A DNA stretch of 15,351 nt from DASWID01 sp049682815. Its GTDB lineage: Bacteria > Desulfobacterota_D > UBA1144 > Nemesobacterales > CSP1-2. Under the pieces are notes generated by a model, which had not been told where the DNA came from, did no database searches, and worked only from the letters and a program-made list of their open reading frames with translations. The stretch's first letter is position 1; each line of letters opens with the position of its first letter. Location: positions 1 to 15,351 of the forward strand of contig JBAUII010000041.1 in the NCBI GenBank assembly GCA_049682815.1, read 5' to 3'. Below are positions 6,699-13,921 of the stretch, one piece after another. The position numbers and the translations under genes are program-made.

Positions 6699-6929
6699 TT
6701 CGTCAGGCGTGACTATATTTCTTATATCTTCATCAAACCTCTTTACCAACTCCGGTGCCTTGTTTTCATAAGCCACAGGATCATTCCAACTCTGACGAGG
6801 GTCGAGCAGATTTTAAGCTGCCCCAGGACATGATGACGGTACAGGAAGGTTATGTAGATGCATTTCTTACGCTACATCATACAGATTCACCTAAGGGGTA
6901 AGAGCATTAGCAAATTGATTCTTAGCCAT
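6699..6929 (-). pseudogene. pckA: remnant of the C-terminus of ATP-dependent phosphoenolpyruvate carboxykinase
   Basis: One continuous minus-strand frame, interrupted by three stops (6891-6893, 6867-6869, 6813-6815), reads like the last 75 or so residues of ATP-type PEPCK. The best part is HNLPVPSSCPGAA, then a stop, then NLLDPRQSWNDPVAYENKAP followed by ELVKRFDEDI. In intact enzymes this is the 'F.L.VP..CPGVP...LDPR.TW.D...Y..KA.EL...F..NF' tail. Upstream, FANALTP and NLYDVA-stop-EMHLHNL fit '..AAL.G.LD.VEYE.HPIF.L' weakly. The ATP and GTP enzymes differ strongly in sequence, and this piece does not resemble pckG. It lies 108 bases downstream of the intact pckG and is not separately expressed. 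The frame runs on past 6699 into sequence antisense to the DUF4124 gene, where similarity ends. Confidence 0.75.
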
Positions 6930-7036
6930 AGTAATGTAAATAACAATCACCAAACTCCAATCAACGACCGTTGATATTCGAATTTGAGGATTTTGTATTT
7001 GTCTCTGACTTGGCGCTTGTTCATTTGCAACGCCGA

Positions 7037-8812
7037 TTATTCAGAAGGTATATCCCACTCTTCTGGAGACCGCCAAAGACTTGATAGTATCAATTCCCGG
7101 ATGAAGATAAGTTCCTTCGGCAACTTATCGTATAACTTAATAAATAGCTCCTCGTGAGAAAGAATCTCCTCGTTCCATTCATCACGATCCACCGCCATTA
7201 ATTCCTGGAATTTCTTGCGACTGAAGTTCTTCAATCCTCGCCAGTCGATATCTTCGTAGCGAGGAACCCGCCCGATAGGATTTTCAACGCCGTGAGCACG
7301 ACCATTGGCGCGGCCTACAACCCATTTCAATACTCGCATATTTTCTCCGAACCCCGGCCAGAGGAAATTACCATTGTCATCCTTGCGGAACCAGTTAACT
7401 CCGAAAATACGCGGTGGATTAGAAATCTTCCTTCCAAAATCCAACCAATAGTTAAAATAATCACCCATGTGATAACCGCAGAAGGGCAACATCGCAAAGG
7501 GATCACGGCGAATTTCTCCAACTGCTCCTACAGCTGCGGCGGTTGTCTCGGAACCCATCGTGGCTGCCAGGTAAACCCCGTAATTCCAGTTGGATGACTG
7601 ATATATTAGAGGAACAACTCCGCTTCTCCGACCACCAAAGATAATTGCTTTTATTTGAACTCCATTCGGATTTTCCCAATCGGGATCAATGGCGGGATTT
7701 TGGCTTGCAGGTGCGGTGAAGCGAGCATTCGGATGAGCTGCCAGTCTTCCACAACCAGGTGTCCAATCCTGTCCTGTCCAATCAATAAGATGGTCTGGAG
7801 GACTATCGGTCATATCTTCCCACCAGACGTCGCCTTCATCAGTCAGCGCAACGTTTGTAAAGATCGAATTTCGGCTAAGAGCGGCCATAGCATTCGGATT
7901 TGATTTTTCGGAAGTGCCGGGGGCTACTCCAAAGTATCCATACTCTGGATTTATCGCATAGAGATATCCATCACCGCCTGGCTTTATCCATGCTATGTCG
8001 TCCCCCACAGTGGTCACTTTCCAACCCTCAAATGCCGGAGGAGGAATTAGCATGGCAAAGTTCGTCTTTCCACACGCACTGGGAAATGCAGCCGTCACAT
8101 ATGTCTTATCTCCATTAGGAGATTCTACTCCCACAATGAGCATGTGCTCCGCTAACCAACCCTCGTCTCTGCCAAGAATAGAGGCTATTCTCAGCGCAAG
8201 ACATTTCTTCCCTAAGAGTGCATTTCCACCATAACCGCTCCCATACGACCAGATAGAGCGTTCTTCGGGGAAATGCACGATATACTTTGTCGTGTTGCAT
8301 GGCCAGGGCACGTCCTTCTGACCATTGTTTAGCGGCATGCCAACTGAGTGGATACATGGTACAAATTCTTCATCCGCAAGTATATCGAGTACTGGTTTTC
8401 CCATCCGCGTCATGATACGCATGTTAGCAACGACATAAGGTGAATCACTAATCTGCACGCCGATACGGGCAATGTGCGAGCCCAAAGGCCCCATACTGAA
8501 AGGAATGACATACATTGTTCGACCCTGCATGGAACCGTCAAAAAGATCGAGCAGAGTTTTTTTCATCTCTCTCGGATCGATCCAGTTGTTTGTAGGACCC
8601 GCATCACTTTTGCTCTTACTGCAAATAAACGTTCGGCTTTCTACGCGAGCCACATCACTTGGGTCAGACCGTACCAAGTAACTGTTGGGTCTTTTCTCTT
8701 CATTCAGCCTGATGGCCGTCCCTGACCTTACCATCAAATTGAACATAGCATCATACTCCTGATTTGAACCGTCGCACCAGTAAACTTTGCCCGGTTGGCA
8801 TAGGGCAACCAT
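7037..8812 (-). CDS. pckG: phosphoenolpyruvate carboxykinase (GTP)
   Basis: This cytoplasmic enzyme interconverts oxaloacetate plus GTP with PEP, CO2 and GDP, linking the TCA cycle with gluconeogenesis or anaplerosis. Family motifs are intact: WCDGSNQEYD (12-21), FSMGPLGSHIARIG (105-118), SYGSGYGGNALLGKKC (189-204), the P-loop FPSACGKTN with the hyper-reactive Cys247, the metal-binding GDDIAWIKPG (270-279), INPEYGYFGVAPGT, IIFGGRRSGVVPL, and WPGFGENMRVLKWVVGR. 8812 is the first canonical start, but the same frame stays open upstream and reads TPNYVKNRRLQKWVRE, which fits the family's N-terminus. A GGAGGGG site at 8872-8878 sits five bases before an ATA at 8866, so real translation likely starts there (609 residues). 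It is the last intact gene of the minus-strand block. Confidence 0.97.
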   Translation of the reverse strand: MVALCQPGKVYWCDGSNQEYDAMFNLMVRSGTAIRLNEEKRPNSYLVRSDPSDVARVESRTFICSKSKSDAGPTNNWIDPREMKKTLLDLFDGSMQGRTMYVIPFSMGPLGSHIARIGVQISDSPYVVANMRIMTRMGKPVLDILADEEFVPCIHSVGMPLNNGQKDVPWPCNTTKYIVHFPEERSIWSYGSGYGGNALLGKKCLALRIASILGRDEGWLAEHMLIVGVESPNGDKTYVTAAFPSACGKTNFAMLIPPPAFEGWKVTTVGDDIAWIKPGGDGYLYAINPEYGYFGVAPGTSEKSNPNAMAALSRNSIFTNVALTDEGDVWWEDMTDSPPDHLIDWTGQDWTPGCGRLAAHPNARFTAPASQNPAIDPDWENPNGVQIKAIIFGGRRSGVVPLIYQSSNWNYGVYLAATMGSETTAAAVGAVGEIRRDPFAMLPFCGYHMGDYFNYWLDFGRKISNPPRIFGVNWFRKDDNGNFLWPGFGENMRVLKWVVGRANGRAHGVENPIGRVPRYEDIDWRGLKNFSRKKFQELMAVDRDEWNEEILSHEELFIKLYDKLPKELIFIRELILSSLWRSPEEWDIPSE

Positions 8813-8871
8813 TTCCCGAACCCATTTTTGAAGTCTTCGATTTTTTACATAATTTGGGGTATCTATGCTGA

Positions 8872-8878
8872 CCCCTCC
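8872..8878 (-). promoter_or_regulatory. ribosome-binding site pointing to an ATA start for pckG
   Basis: GGAGGGG on the minus strand lies five bases before ATA (8864-8866), which opens a frame continuous with pckG. No ATG, GTG or TTG occurs in that frame between here and 8812. The ATG at 8812 has no ribosome-binding site of its own. Confidence 0.55.
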
Positions 8879-8951
8879 TTTTTTTGACCTTAAGAGATAC
8901 CGCTCTTTGCTATTTACACGATTATCAAACCTTTACTCTGAACATTTGGTT

Positions 8952-9386
8952 TTACTGAATTAAAGGAACCGCACTTAGAACCTCGATAGCTCCGGCTCTT
9001 AAATTTGTGGAGCCAAGTCCTAATACCGCCCCGTCTTTCAGGTAAATGTTTTTGCTTTTTGGGGGCAGTGTTACGGGTAAAAACCCAATCTCCTGCCCAA
9101 CTTGAATGCCATAATTCGAGCCTGTTGTAGAATAATAATTTACTCTTACTTTTATATCTTTGTATCCGACGCTACTGGTATTTTCTATCGCCACATTGTG
9201 AATGATTGCCACTCCACCCCAAGCAACATAAAAAGACCAATCCAAAATCTTAATGTACCACTCTGGATGCTGAATCATTGGATTTTCCTTTAATAGCTGT
9301 TCAGACCTAACATCAGAGGATAAAATCGATAAAATAAATACGGCGGATATTACTATACGCATATGTAATTCTGAACGAGAATTCAT
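8952..9386 (-). CDS. exported protein, possible FxLYD-like beta domain
   Basis: The chosen ATG at 9386 gives 144 residues with a signal peptide (core RIVISAVFILSILSSDVRS). The mature part has VAIIHNVAIENTSSVGYKD, VRVNYYSTTGSNYG and FLPVTLPPKSKNIYL, a pattern like FxLYD-type immunoglobulin-like domains ('...N.S...Y.dv.v.v.yyd..G'). That match is inference. Function is unknown; it presumably acts in the periplasm or on the envelope. The start is uncertain. The frame is open up to a TTG at 9473, and an ATG at 9443 overlaps the stop of the upstream gene as ATGA, the usual sign of coupling, but would put an extra hydrophobic stretch before the signal. It is between the small barrel protein and pckG. 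Confidence 0.6.
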   Translation of the reverse strand: MNSRSELHMRIVISAVFILSILSSDVRSEQLLKENPMIQHPEWYIKILDWSFYVAWGGVAIIHNVAIENTSSVGYKDIKVRVNYYSTTGSNYGIQVGQEIGFLPVTLPPKSKNIYLKDGAVLGLGSTNLRAGAIEVLSAVPLIQ

Positions 9387-9439
9387 CGCCTCACCCGAGA
9401 AGCGCAAAATAGGCAATGGAATTAGAATATAGGTGACTA

Positions 9440-9748
9440 TCATGCCAACTTTGACATAATCTTTGCTTCCCAATCGATGGTCAAATTACGTAAATCCTTG
9501 GCTAGCCTCTGCCCCTTTTTATCGCCTCCAAAGACCCTGTTCCATTCATCCAGATCTGAGTAATTTAAAAATTCCCAAATCGCCACATAGTGCGGCCTTG
9601 ATCCGAGTAGTGCGTTTCGTCCATAAAGTCCTATGTAATTAAATCGAGGTACTTTGTTTCTGAAGTATTCAGCATACTTACTATAGGCTTTCACTATATC
9701 GTCTCTTCTAGCACCTTCCTGAGGGTCAAAGTATACGAAATAAAACAT
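9440..9748 (-). CDS. small protein, dimeric alpha/beta-barrel-like
   Basis: The 102-residue product starts at an ATG with a good ribosome-binding site (GGAGG eight bases upstream). It has no signal peptide. The order MFYFVYFDPQEG, a helix (DDIVKAYSKYAEYFRN), FNYIGLYGRN, HYVAIWEFLNYSDLDEWNRV and a final helix fits a ferredoxin-like beta-alpha-beta unit as in stress-responsive A/B-barrel, EthD or NIPSNAP-like proteins; 'Y.AIWEF.....L..W' is typical of such folds. The substrate is unknown. It follows the second hydrolase by 54 bases and overlaps or abuts the next gene, so a shared transcript is likely, and a role beside the hydrolases on small organic compounds is conceivable. Confidence 0.7.
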   Translation of the reverse strand: MFYFVYFDPQEGARRDDIVKAYSKYAEYFRNKVPRFNYIGLYGRNALLGSRPHYVAIWEFLNYSDLDEWNRVFGGDKKGQRLAKDLRNLTIDWEAKIMSKLA

Positions 9749-9802
9749 AATATTTACCTCCGCGTAATTTATCGTCTTAGATCAATATAAGTAAGTAAAG
9801 AT

Positions 9803-10729
9803 TCAACTCGTAGCTTTGGAAACAGATTGGGGTTTATTTCCCATTTTCGCAATCCACTCAACGATCGTGTCTATAGTTTCCTCCGAATTCTCCATACAGT
9901 CATGTTTGGCATTATATATATATTTTAATGTAACATTCTTATTACCTGATTCATAAACCTTACGTGCCAATTCTTTAGGCTCCCATTCTTCAACTATATC
10001 GTCATTTGAGCCCTGTATAAAAAGTACGGGGACCTTTATATTGTTTATCAAATCACATGTTTTCGCATTGTGAGCCTCCGGTCCTCTCATGAACCACCAT
10101 GTCCTATACGTAAACAGTTCTGCATCCAGCGGATTGAATGACGGCCCCCAAGCCCGATATATAACAAAAATCTGGTCATTATTAGTATGATATGGATCAG
10201 GTTTTAAAATCTTCTTCGCTCTTTTATACACTTCTTCATATGAAGGAATGCTATTCAATTTCTTAAGTCGTTTTTGCTGAGAATCGGGTAGAGAATAGGC
10301 GCACCCCTCGAGGATTAAACCCTTTAAATTTGAATCAAACCTTTCTGAAGCATAACATGCCACTATGTTTGCTCCTAGGCTATATCCCAAGATAAAGATA
10401 TTTCGATAGCCTACTCTTGTAAGATAATCAATAGAGGCTTCTATGTCATAAATTGCGTCATCGAAAATCCCTTCTCCCATGATCTGCCCCAGGAATGCCA
10501 TGCGTGTATTAATAACAAACGAGCTATAACCCCGTTCCAGCAAAGCTGGGGGTAGGAGGCGGGGAGTCCCACGGGCGAGAAAGTTTCCCAAGACACCGTG
10601 GACCTGTATAACGATTGGTGTTTCATAGAGATCTTCCTCATTTTCAAATCGGTCAGCTATCAATAGCGAATGAATTAGGAATCCGTCACGAGCGTGAAAG
10701 TTAATTAAACTCCGTCGTCTATCAGTCAT
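9803..10729 (-). CDS. alpha/beta hydrolase, second of a tandem pair
   Basis: A complete alpha/beta-hydrolase of 308 residues. The oxyanion region is IVIQVHGVLGNF (39-50), the nucleophile elbow GYSLG (Ser117), the acid in QGSNDDIV (Asp243 or 244), and the His in NAKHDC (His276). The long insert between Ser and Asp holds KPDPYHTNND (176-185), VIYRAWG and TYRTWWFMRGPEAHNAK (207-223), shared with the neighbouring hydrolase, which suggests a specific cap domain. The start of the core also shares GNFL, LPP.L and NTRMA with it. No signal peptide, so it should be cytoplasmic. Substrate unknown; esterase or lactonase activity is possible. The ATG lies 24 bases after the stop of the paralog and lacks a strong ribosome-binding site, so it probably relies on coupled translation. 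Confidence 0.88.
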   Translation of the reverse strand: MTDRRRSLINFHARDGFLIHSLLIADRFENEEDLYETPIVIQVHGVLGNFLARGTPRLLPPALLERGYSSFVINTRMAFLGQIMGEGIFDDAIYDIEASIDYLTRVGYRNIFILGYSLGANIVACYASERFDSNLKGLILEGCAYSLPDSQQKRLKKLNSIPSYEEVYKRAKKILKPDPYHTNNDQIFVIYRAWGPSFNPLDAELFTYRTWWFMRGPEAHNAKTCDLINNIKVPVLFIQGSNDDIVEEWEPKELARKVYESGNKNVTLKYIYNAKHDCMENSEETIDTIVEWIAKMGNKPQSVSKATS

Positions 10730-10753
10730 TTCAAGTATTGATAATAGTCAAGC

Positions 10754-11668
10754 TTAAATATTTCTAAATCTTCTGTTAAGCCACCTAATGATAATATCCC
10801 CCAACTCCTCCTCTTTCCCCTCAAAAGTGTGACCCGCGTTCACGTATAACGCGGAGACATCTTCGTTTCCTGCGTTCAAGGCAACACGGGCCAAATCATA
10901 GCACTCTTGCGGGTTAACTACGTCGTCATACCAGCCCTGAATTAGGAGTATTGGGATTCTTATCCTCTCCATCTTTTTATAAGCCTTAGCAGTTTCGGCT
11001 TCTGGTCCAGCCAGAAACCACCAAGTCTTGTAAGTATAGATTTCTGTATGCTCGGGCCTATATGAGTCTCCTCTAGCCCTATATATCAAAATAGTACGAT
11101 CCTCATTTGAATGGTACGGATCAGGCTTCAGTATCTCTTTGGCCTCCTCATACACTTGCTGATATGCAGGCTTACTACCCCATCTATCCCAGCGACGGCG
11201 AATTGAATCAGGCATGGAATAAGGTGTTGCAAGTGAAACAACACCTTTTAAGGAAGGGTACATTGACGGATCATTCCTTATAGAAGCGTATCTAAGGACA
11301 ATGCTAGTCCCAAGACTATATCCCGATAAAATGATTTTGGTGTAACCAAGTTCCTTTAGATATATTATAACTCGATCTATTTGGGGTATGGTATCATCCA
11401 GGAGCCCGTAACCAAAAAATAGGCCAAAATTTGCCATTCTCGTATTGACAGATATTGAAGAAAAACCGGCCCTAGCAAGGATCGGAGGTAAGAAGCGCTG
11501 GCTCCCATCTAAAAAATTACCCAGGAAGCCATGGATGTGGACAACTATTGGCTCTTTCTCGGATTCCTGCTTTTCAGCCGTGCTGCGGTAAAGCAGCGCA
11601 TCTATTTTACTCCCGTTATAGGGGATAGATATTAGTTCTTGCTCCATGAATTTCATTGCATGATCCAA
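10754..11668 (-). CDS. alpha/beta hydrolase, first of a tandem pair
   Basis: The 304-residue product has IVVHIHGFLGNF (41-52), GYSLG (Ser118), QGWYDDVV (Asp249) and NAGH (His280), a full triad. The cap carries KPDPYHSNED (181-190), LIYRARGDS and TYKTWWFLAGPEAETAK (212-228), nearly the same signature as in the downstream paralog; the two align over their whole length, so they arose by tandem duplication and have since diverged. The listed start is TTG at 11668. ATG at 11656 has a GGA seven bases upstream and is a likely alternative. No signal peptide. It probably begins the hydrolase transcription unit or follows the small gene at 11898-12128. Substrate unknown. Confidence 0.88.
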   Translation of the reverse strand: MDHAMKFMEQELISIPYNGSKIDALLYRSTAEKQESEKEPIVVHIHGFLGNFLDGSQRFLPPILARAGFSSISVNTRMANFGLFFGYGLLDDTIPQIDRVIIYLKELGYTKIILSGYSLGTSIVLRYASIRNDPSMYPSLKGVVSLATPYSMPDSIRRRWDRWGSKPAYQQVYEEAKEILKPDPYHSNEDRTILIYRARGDSYRPEHTEIYTYKTWWFLAGPEAETAKAYKKMERIRIPILLIQGWYDDVVNPQECYDLARVALNAGNEDVSALYVNAGHTFEGKEEELGDIIIRWLNRRFRNI

Positions 11669-11897
11669 AAATCATTTATTTCAGACCAACGATAAATATG
11701 AAAGATTTGTATATCAAACCAAAAAGACACATGAAATCTTAAATACCTCTTTAAATGGCCAATATCGTATTAGCAATGTTATATCAGAATCCGAGCGAGA
11801 CGCTAAGCCTGTGTTCGCAATTAACTGTTGATATGGACTTATCATCAGCTCGGCTATTGTGTAATAGAAAAAGCGCAAAGGATGGCTAAGAATGGAT

Positions 11898-12128
11898 CTA
11901 AGGGCTTTCATTGATCAATATTTGACTATATATCTGTGCTTCATTTTGAACCTTATCGGCTAAGGCTTTTGCATCAACCCAATTAGATGACTCCCCTAAA
12001 TTGATTACCCTTTTTGAAATTGCCCCTTTTGCAAAAAAAATACCAGTCTCAGGATTCCACAAAAGCTGCCAATTCTCATCGTCCATGCCTCTGATCCAAC
12101 CGAAGGGAAAAGTCACCGACTTACTCAA
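11898..12128 (-). CDS. small soluble protein, 76 residues
   Basis: Translation starts at TTG 12128, supported by a strong AGGAGGG at 12136-12142. The product begins MSKSVTFPFGWIRGMDDENW and includes QLLWNPETGIFFAKGAISKR and a C-terminal helix (NWVDAKALADKVQNEAQIY). No signal peptide or membrane segment. The strand-rich first half followed by a helix suggests a small compact fold. I do not recognise it. It precedes the hydrolase pair by about 230 bases, which leaves room for a separate promoter, so it may not share their transcript. Confidence 0.6.
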   Translation of the reverse strand: MSKSVTFPFGWIRGMDDENWQLLWNPETGIFFAKGAISKRVINLGESSNWVDAKALADKVQNEAQIYSQILINESP

Positions 12129-12512
12129 TAAAATACCCTCCTGCTAATAGAGAGTTACAGATCAAATCAACGAAGAATCCATCCGCGTATATGATCATTC
12201 TTTCAGGCTATAATTGCCTCATGATAAATGAAAAAAGTCACATTATTCTACAACGTATTTATGCTATAAGTTATAGGTCAAAAGCCAAAAAGTCTACACA
12301 GATTAGCCAAAAGGATCATTCAGTGGGTTTATCTTTATTTGACTTTATATTGTTGACACGGAGAATTGAAAAAATGAATACCGCAATTTCGAATGATCTC
12401 TCTTAACCATGCATCGGCGAGGTCTTAAGACCGACTCTCGAACTATTTCCTCTTACGTTGAGATTTTCCTTATACGAAGTAATGACTAGATTTAATAATG
12501 TGTATCCCAAAC
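12129..12512. other. intergenic gap with a possible decayed MITE copy
   Basis: No gene with convincing support. A 71-codon plus-strand frame (12191-12406) has no ribosome-binding site and an unremarkable, low-complexity product. The bases next to 12129 form the leader and ribosome-binding site of the 76-residue gene. Around 12412-12486 there is a sequence resembling the ends of the MITE-like element at 5862-5982. Confidence 0.45.
12412..12486. repeat. possible degenerate copy of the MITE-like element
   Basis: CATCGGCGAGGTCTTAAGACC at the left end resembles CATTGCGAGGGTCTTAAGTCC of the element at 5862-5982 over about 18 of 21 positions with one gap. The right end begins AGATT and ends AATGAC as there. 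Its middle is shorter. The left end includes a perfect 12-bp palindrome, GGTCTTAAGACC (12421-12432). The similarity was found by eye and could be partly chance. Confidence 0.35.
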
Positions 12513-12962
12513 TCACTGAACTTGTTTAATGATCTCCTGTATTCCTCTCCCCCCTTTAAAGATCGCTACCAAAAACCCGCATTCTCTTATTCTATCCATC
12601 CCGGTTTTTCCTTGATACTCCGAAACTAAAAAGGGATCTACAAATTCTTTCTCCAAACTGCACTCAGGACACCTAAATACCACGACTTCATTGTGCATTC
12701 CTCGCGTCAATACCTTGATTTCAAAACCTTCTTTCTCATAATAGACATTCCATAATGCCGCACAATATAACCTTTGTGGATCTTGTTTTATCTCGGGCAT
12801 TTTTTCTTTTATAACTTCTTGTACATCTAACTTAATTCTCTCCCTTTCTTTTGCTGTTGTACCGGTCTCAGGTTCATAGCCCATTTGGGATTGGGCTTGT
12901 TTCGCAGATAAGGCAAGAGAAGTAAGTATCAAAAGTATAGCTAACACGTACAATTTTCTCAT
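12513..12962 (-). CDS. exported Cys-containing protein of unknown function
   Basis: The 149-residue product has a clear signal peptide (MRKLYVLAILLILTSLALSA) and a good ribosome-binding site (AAGGAG, eight bases from the ATG). After a charged helical stretch (KERERIKLDVQEVIKEKMPE), it has Cys67, then VVVFRCPECSLEKEFVDPF with Cys98 and Cys101 in a CPEC motif, and Cys128. A CxxC pair plus two more Cys could bind a metal or form disulfides; the CPEC pair is embedded in a beta-strand pattern rather than a thioredoxin motif. The function is unknown. It stands alone between gaps, 86 bases downstream of the membrane-protein gene, so it may share that transcript. Confidence 0.7.
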   Translation of the reverse strand: MRKLYVLAILLILTSLALSAKQAQSQMGYEPETGTTAKERERIKLDVQEVIKEKMPEIKQDPQRLYCAALWNVYYEKEGFEIKVLTRGMHNEVVVFRCPECSLEKEFVDPFLVSEYQGKTGMDRIRECGFLVAIFKGGRGIQEIIKQVQ

Positions 12963-13048
12963 GAATTTTTCTCCTTCTTGCTCTAATTTTACACCATATT
13001 AAAAAAAATGAGTAATGTCAATTGCAATTTTACTTATTAATAGGTATT

Positions 13049-13648
13049 TCACAAGCGACGTATTTCCTCGAGTATTCCCTGACTTTCTCTTTTAAATTCA
13101 TCTAACATGATATAGGTATCTCGATCTCCCTCTGATCTGCAACTATCCAAAAACGGAGCGCAAGTTACATAGATTGCAAAAAAAAGTAAAAATCCCCAAA
13201 TAAACCAAACAATAAGACTAGAATTAAAAATACTGAAAACAAACTTTGAAACTAAATTCCCAGAAAAAATAAATATCGGGAACAGTAAGACCCCCTTCAC
13301 CACTCTTACAAATCTGTATAAAACGCCAAAACTTTTTCCTGAATCCCTTCCTAAGCCTGCTCCTATACAGACACCAAGTAAAATTGATGCAAGTAAAGGA
13401 AAAATCGGAGAAAGTAGATTGTAGATAAACCCTGCCAACAATCCAACGATTATAGCTCGTTCAGCAGAAATCCCAGTCCTTACGCTAATCGAAAAAATTC
13501 CAGCAATACCCCCAAAAAGAACTGGAAAGAAAAGAGAAGAAGCAAAAGGAACATCAGATAAAATTAGCGAAGAAACAAGATAGATAATAACTCCCCACAG
13601 TCCACCGATGAGCATTGGAACCAAAAAAGATTTCAGTTTATTTTTCAT
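13049..13648 (-). CDS. multi-pass membrane protein of unknown function
   Basis: The 199-residue product has about six hydrophobic segments, near residues 9-31, 37-57, 64-82, 85-98, 116-132 and 143-162, and a soluble charged tail (DEFKRESQGILEEIRRL). Two early segments end in Gly-rich stretches (FFPVLFGGIAGIF, LLGVCIGAGLG), as in tightly packed inner-membrane proteins. No catalytic or transport motif is visible. A ribosome-binding site is weak (GGGCA). It lies between the von Willebrand protein gene upstream, across a 273-base gap with a hairpin, and the exported Cys protein downstream. Confidence 0.7.
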   Translation of the reverse strand: MKNKLKSFLVPMLIGGLWGVIIYLVSSLILSDVPFASSLFFPVLFGGIAGIFSISVRTGISAERAIIVGLLAGFIYNLLSPIFPLLASILLGVCIGAGLGRDSGKSFGVLYRFVRVVKGVLLFPIFIFSGNLVSKFVFSIFNSSLIVWFIWGFLLFFAIYVTCAPFLDSCRSEGDRDTYIMLDEFKRESQGILEEIRRL

Positions 13649-13767
13649 AAATTTTGCCCAAATAACTTACGATCAACTAATAATTATGATCGATGAGTAG
13701 CTAGTTAATGAATGTTTACCCTTTCCTCAAGACATTTTTCGAATTGACCTATTCACCGTATTTCGCT

Positions 13768-13803
13768 ATGAAAATACGGGACTTTCCAGTCCCGTATTTT
13801 CAT
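13768..13803. repeat. perfect 16-bp stem hairpin, terminator-like
   Basis: ATGAAAATACGGGACT, loop TTCC, then its exact reverse complement. It is about 120 bases downstream of the end of the von Willebrand gene and could terminate that transcript. A third partial arm, CCGTATTT at 13757-13764, can pair with AAATACGG at 13772-13779 and so compete with the main stem. The motif GGCGGGGTTTTCCAACCC lies on the minus strand at 13831-13848, as beside the hairpin at 3325-3363. Confidence 0.7.
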
Positions 13804-13830
13804 GACTAAATTCTGATATAAGGAAAAGCA

Positions 13831-13852
13831 GGGTTGGAAAACCCCGCCTATC
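13831..13852 (-). repeat. second copy of the GGCGGGG motif beside a hairpin
   Basis: On the minus strand the motif reads GGCGGGGTTTTCCAACCC and differs from the copy at 3300-3317 at two positions. The flank CCCGCCTATC is also shared. It lies 27 bases from the hairpin, versus 7 bases in the other copy, and in the same orientation relative to it. Confidence 0.5.
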
Positions 13853-13921
13853 CCAAGAAACCATCAAATTTCCACCATGTCAATCGAAAAAACCACTCTA
13901 CACTACGGATAATTGACAACA

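Larger units (their letters stand above)
13649..13921. other. intergenic gap with hairpin repeat
   Basis: This gap between two minus-strand genes holds the hairpin repeat described separately and the leader of the membrane-protein gene. No open frame of interest remains apart from a short plus-strand shadow that begins at 13834 and runs into the antisense of the von Willebrand gene. Confidence 0.45.

Noticed and set aside
3143..6943. TAATGTAAATAA shared at 3143-3154 and 6932-6943, next to CCAT in both cases
   Set aside because: A 12-base match is expected by chance several times in an AT-rich 15-kb window, and the flanks do not align.
7292..8725. Several open frames on both strands inside pckG
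   Set aside because: All are shadows of the strongly conserved pckG frame.
11714..11911. 65-codon minus-strand frame with a hydrophobic-looking product
   Set aside because: It overlaps the end of the 76-residue gene, has no ribosome-binding site, and its resemblance to a transporter segment (AELMISP) is too short to count.
12191..12406. 71-codon plus-strand frame
   Set aside because: No ribosome-binding site at the first or later ATG, no motif, and no neighbour on that strand.
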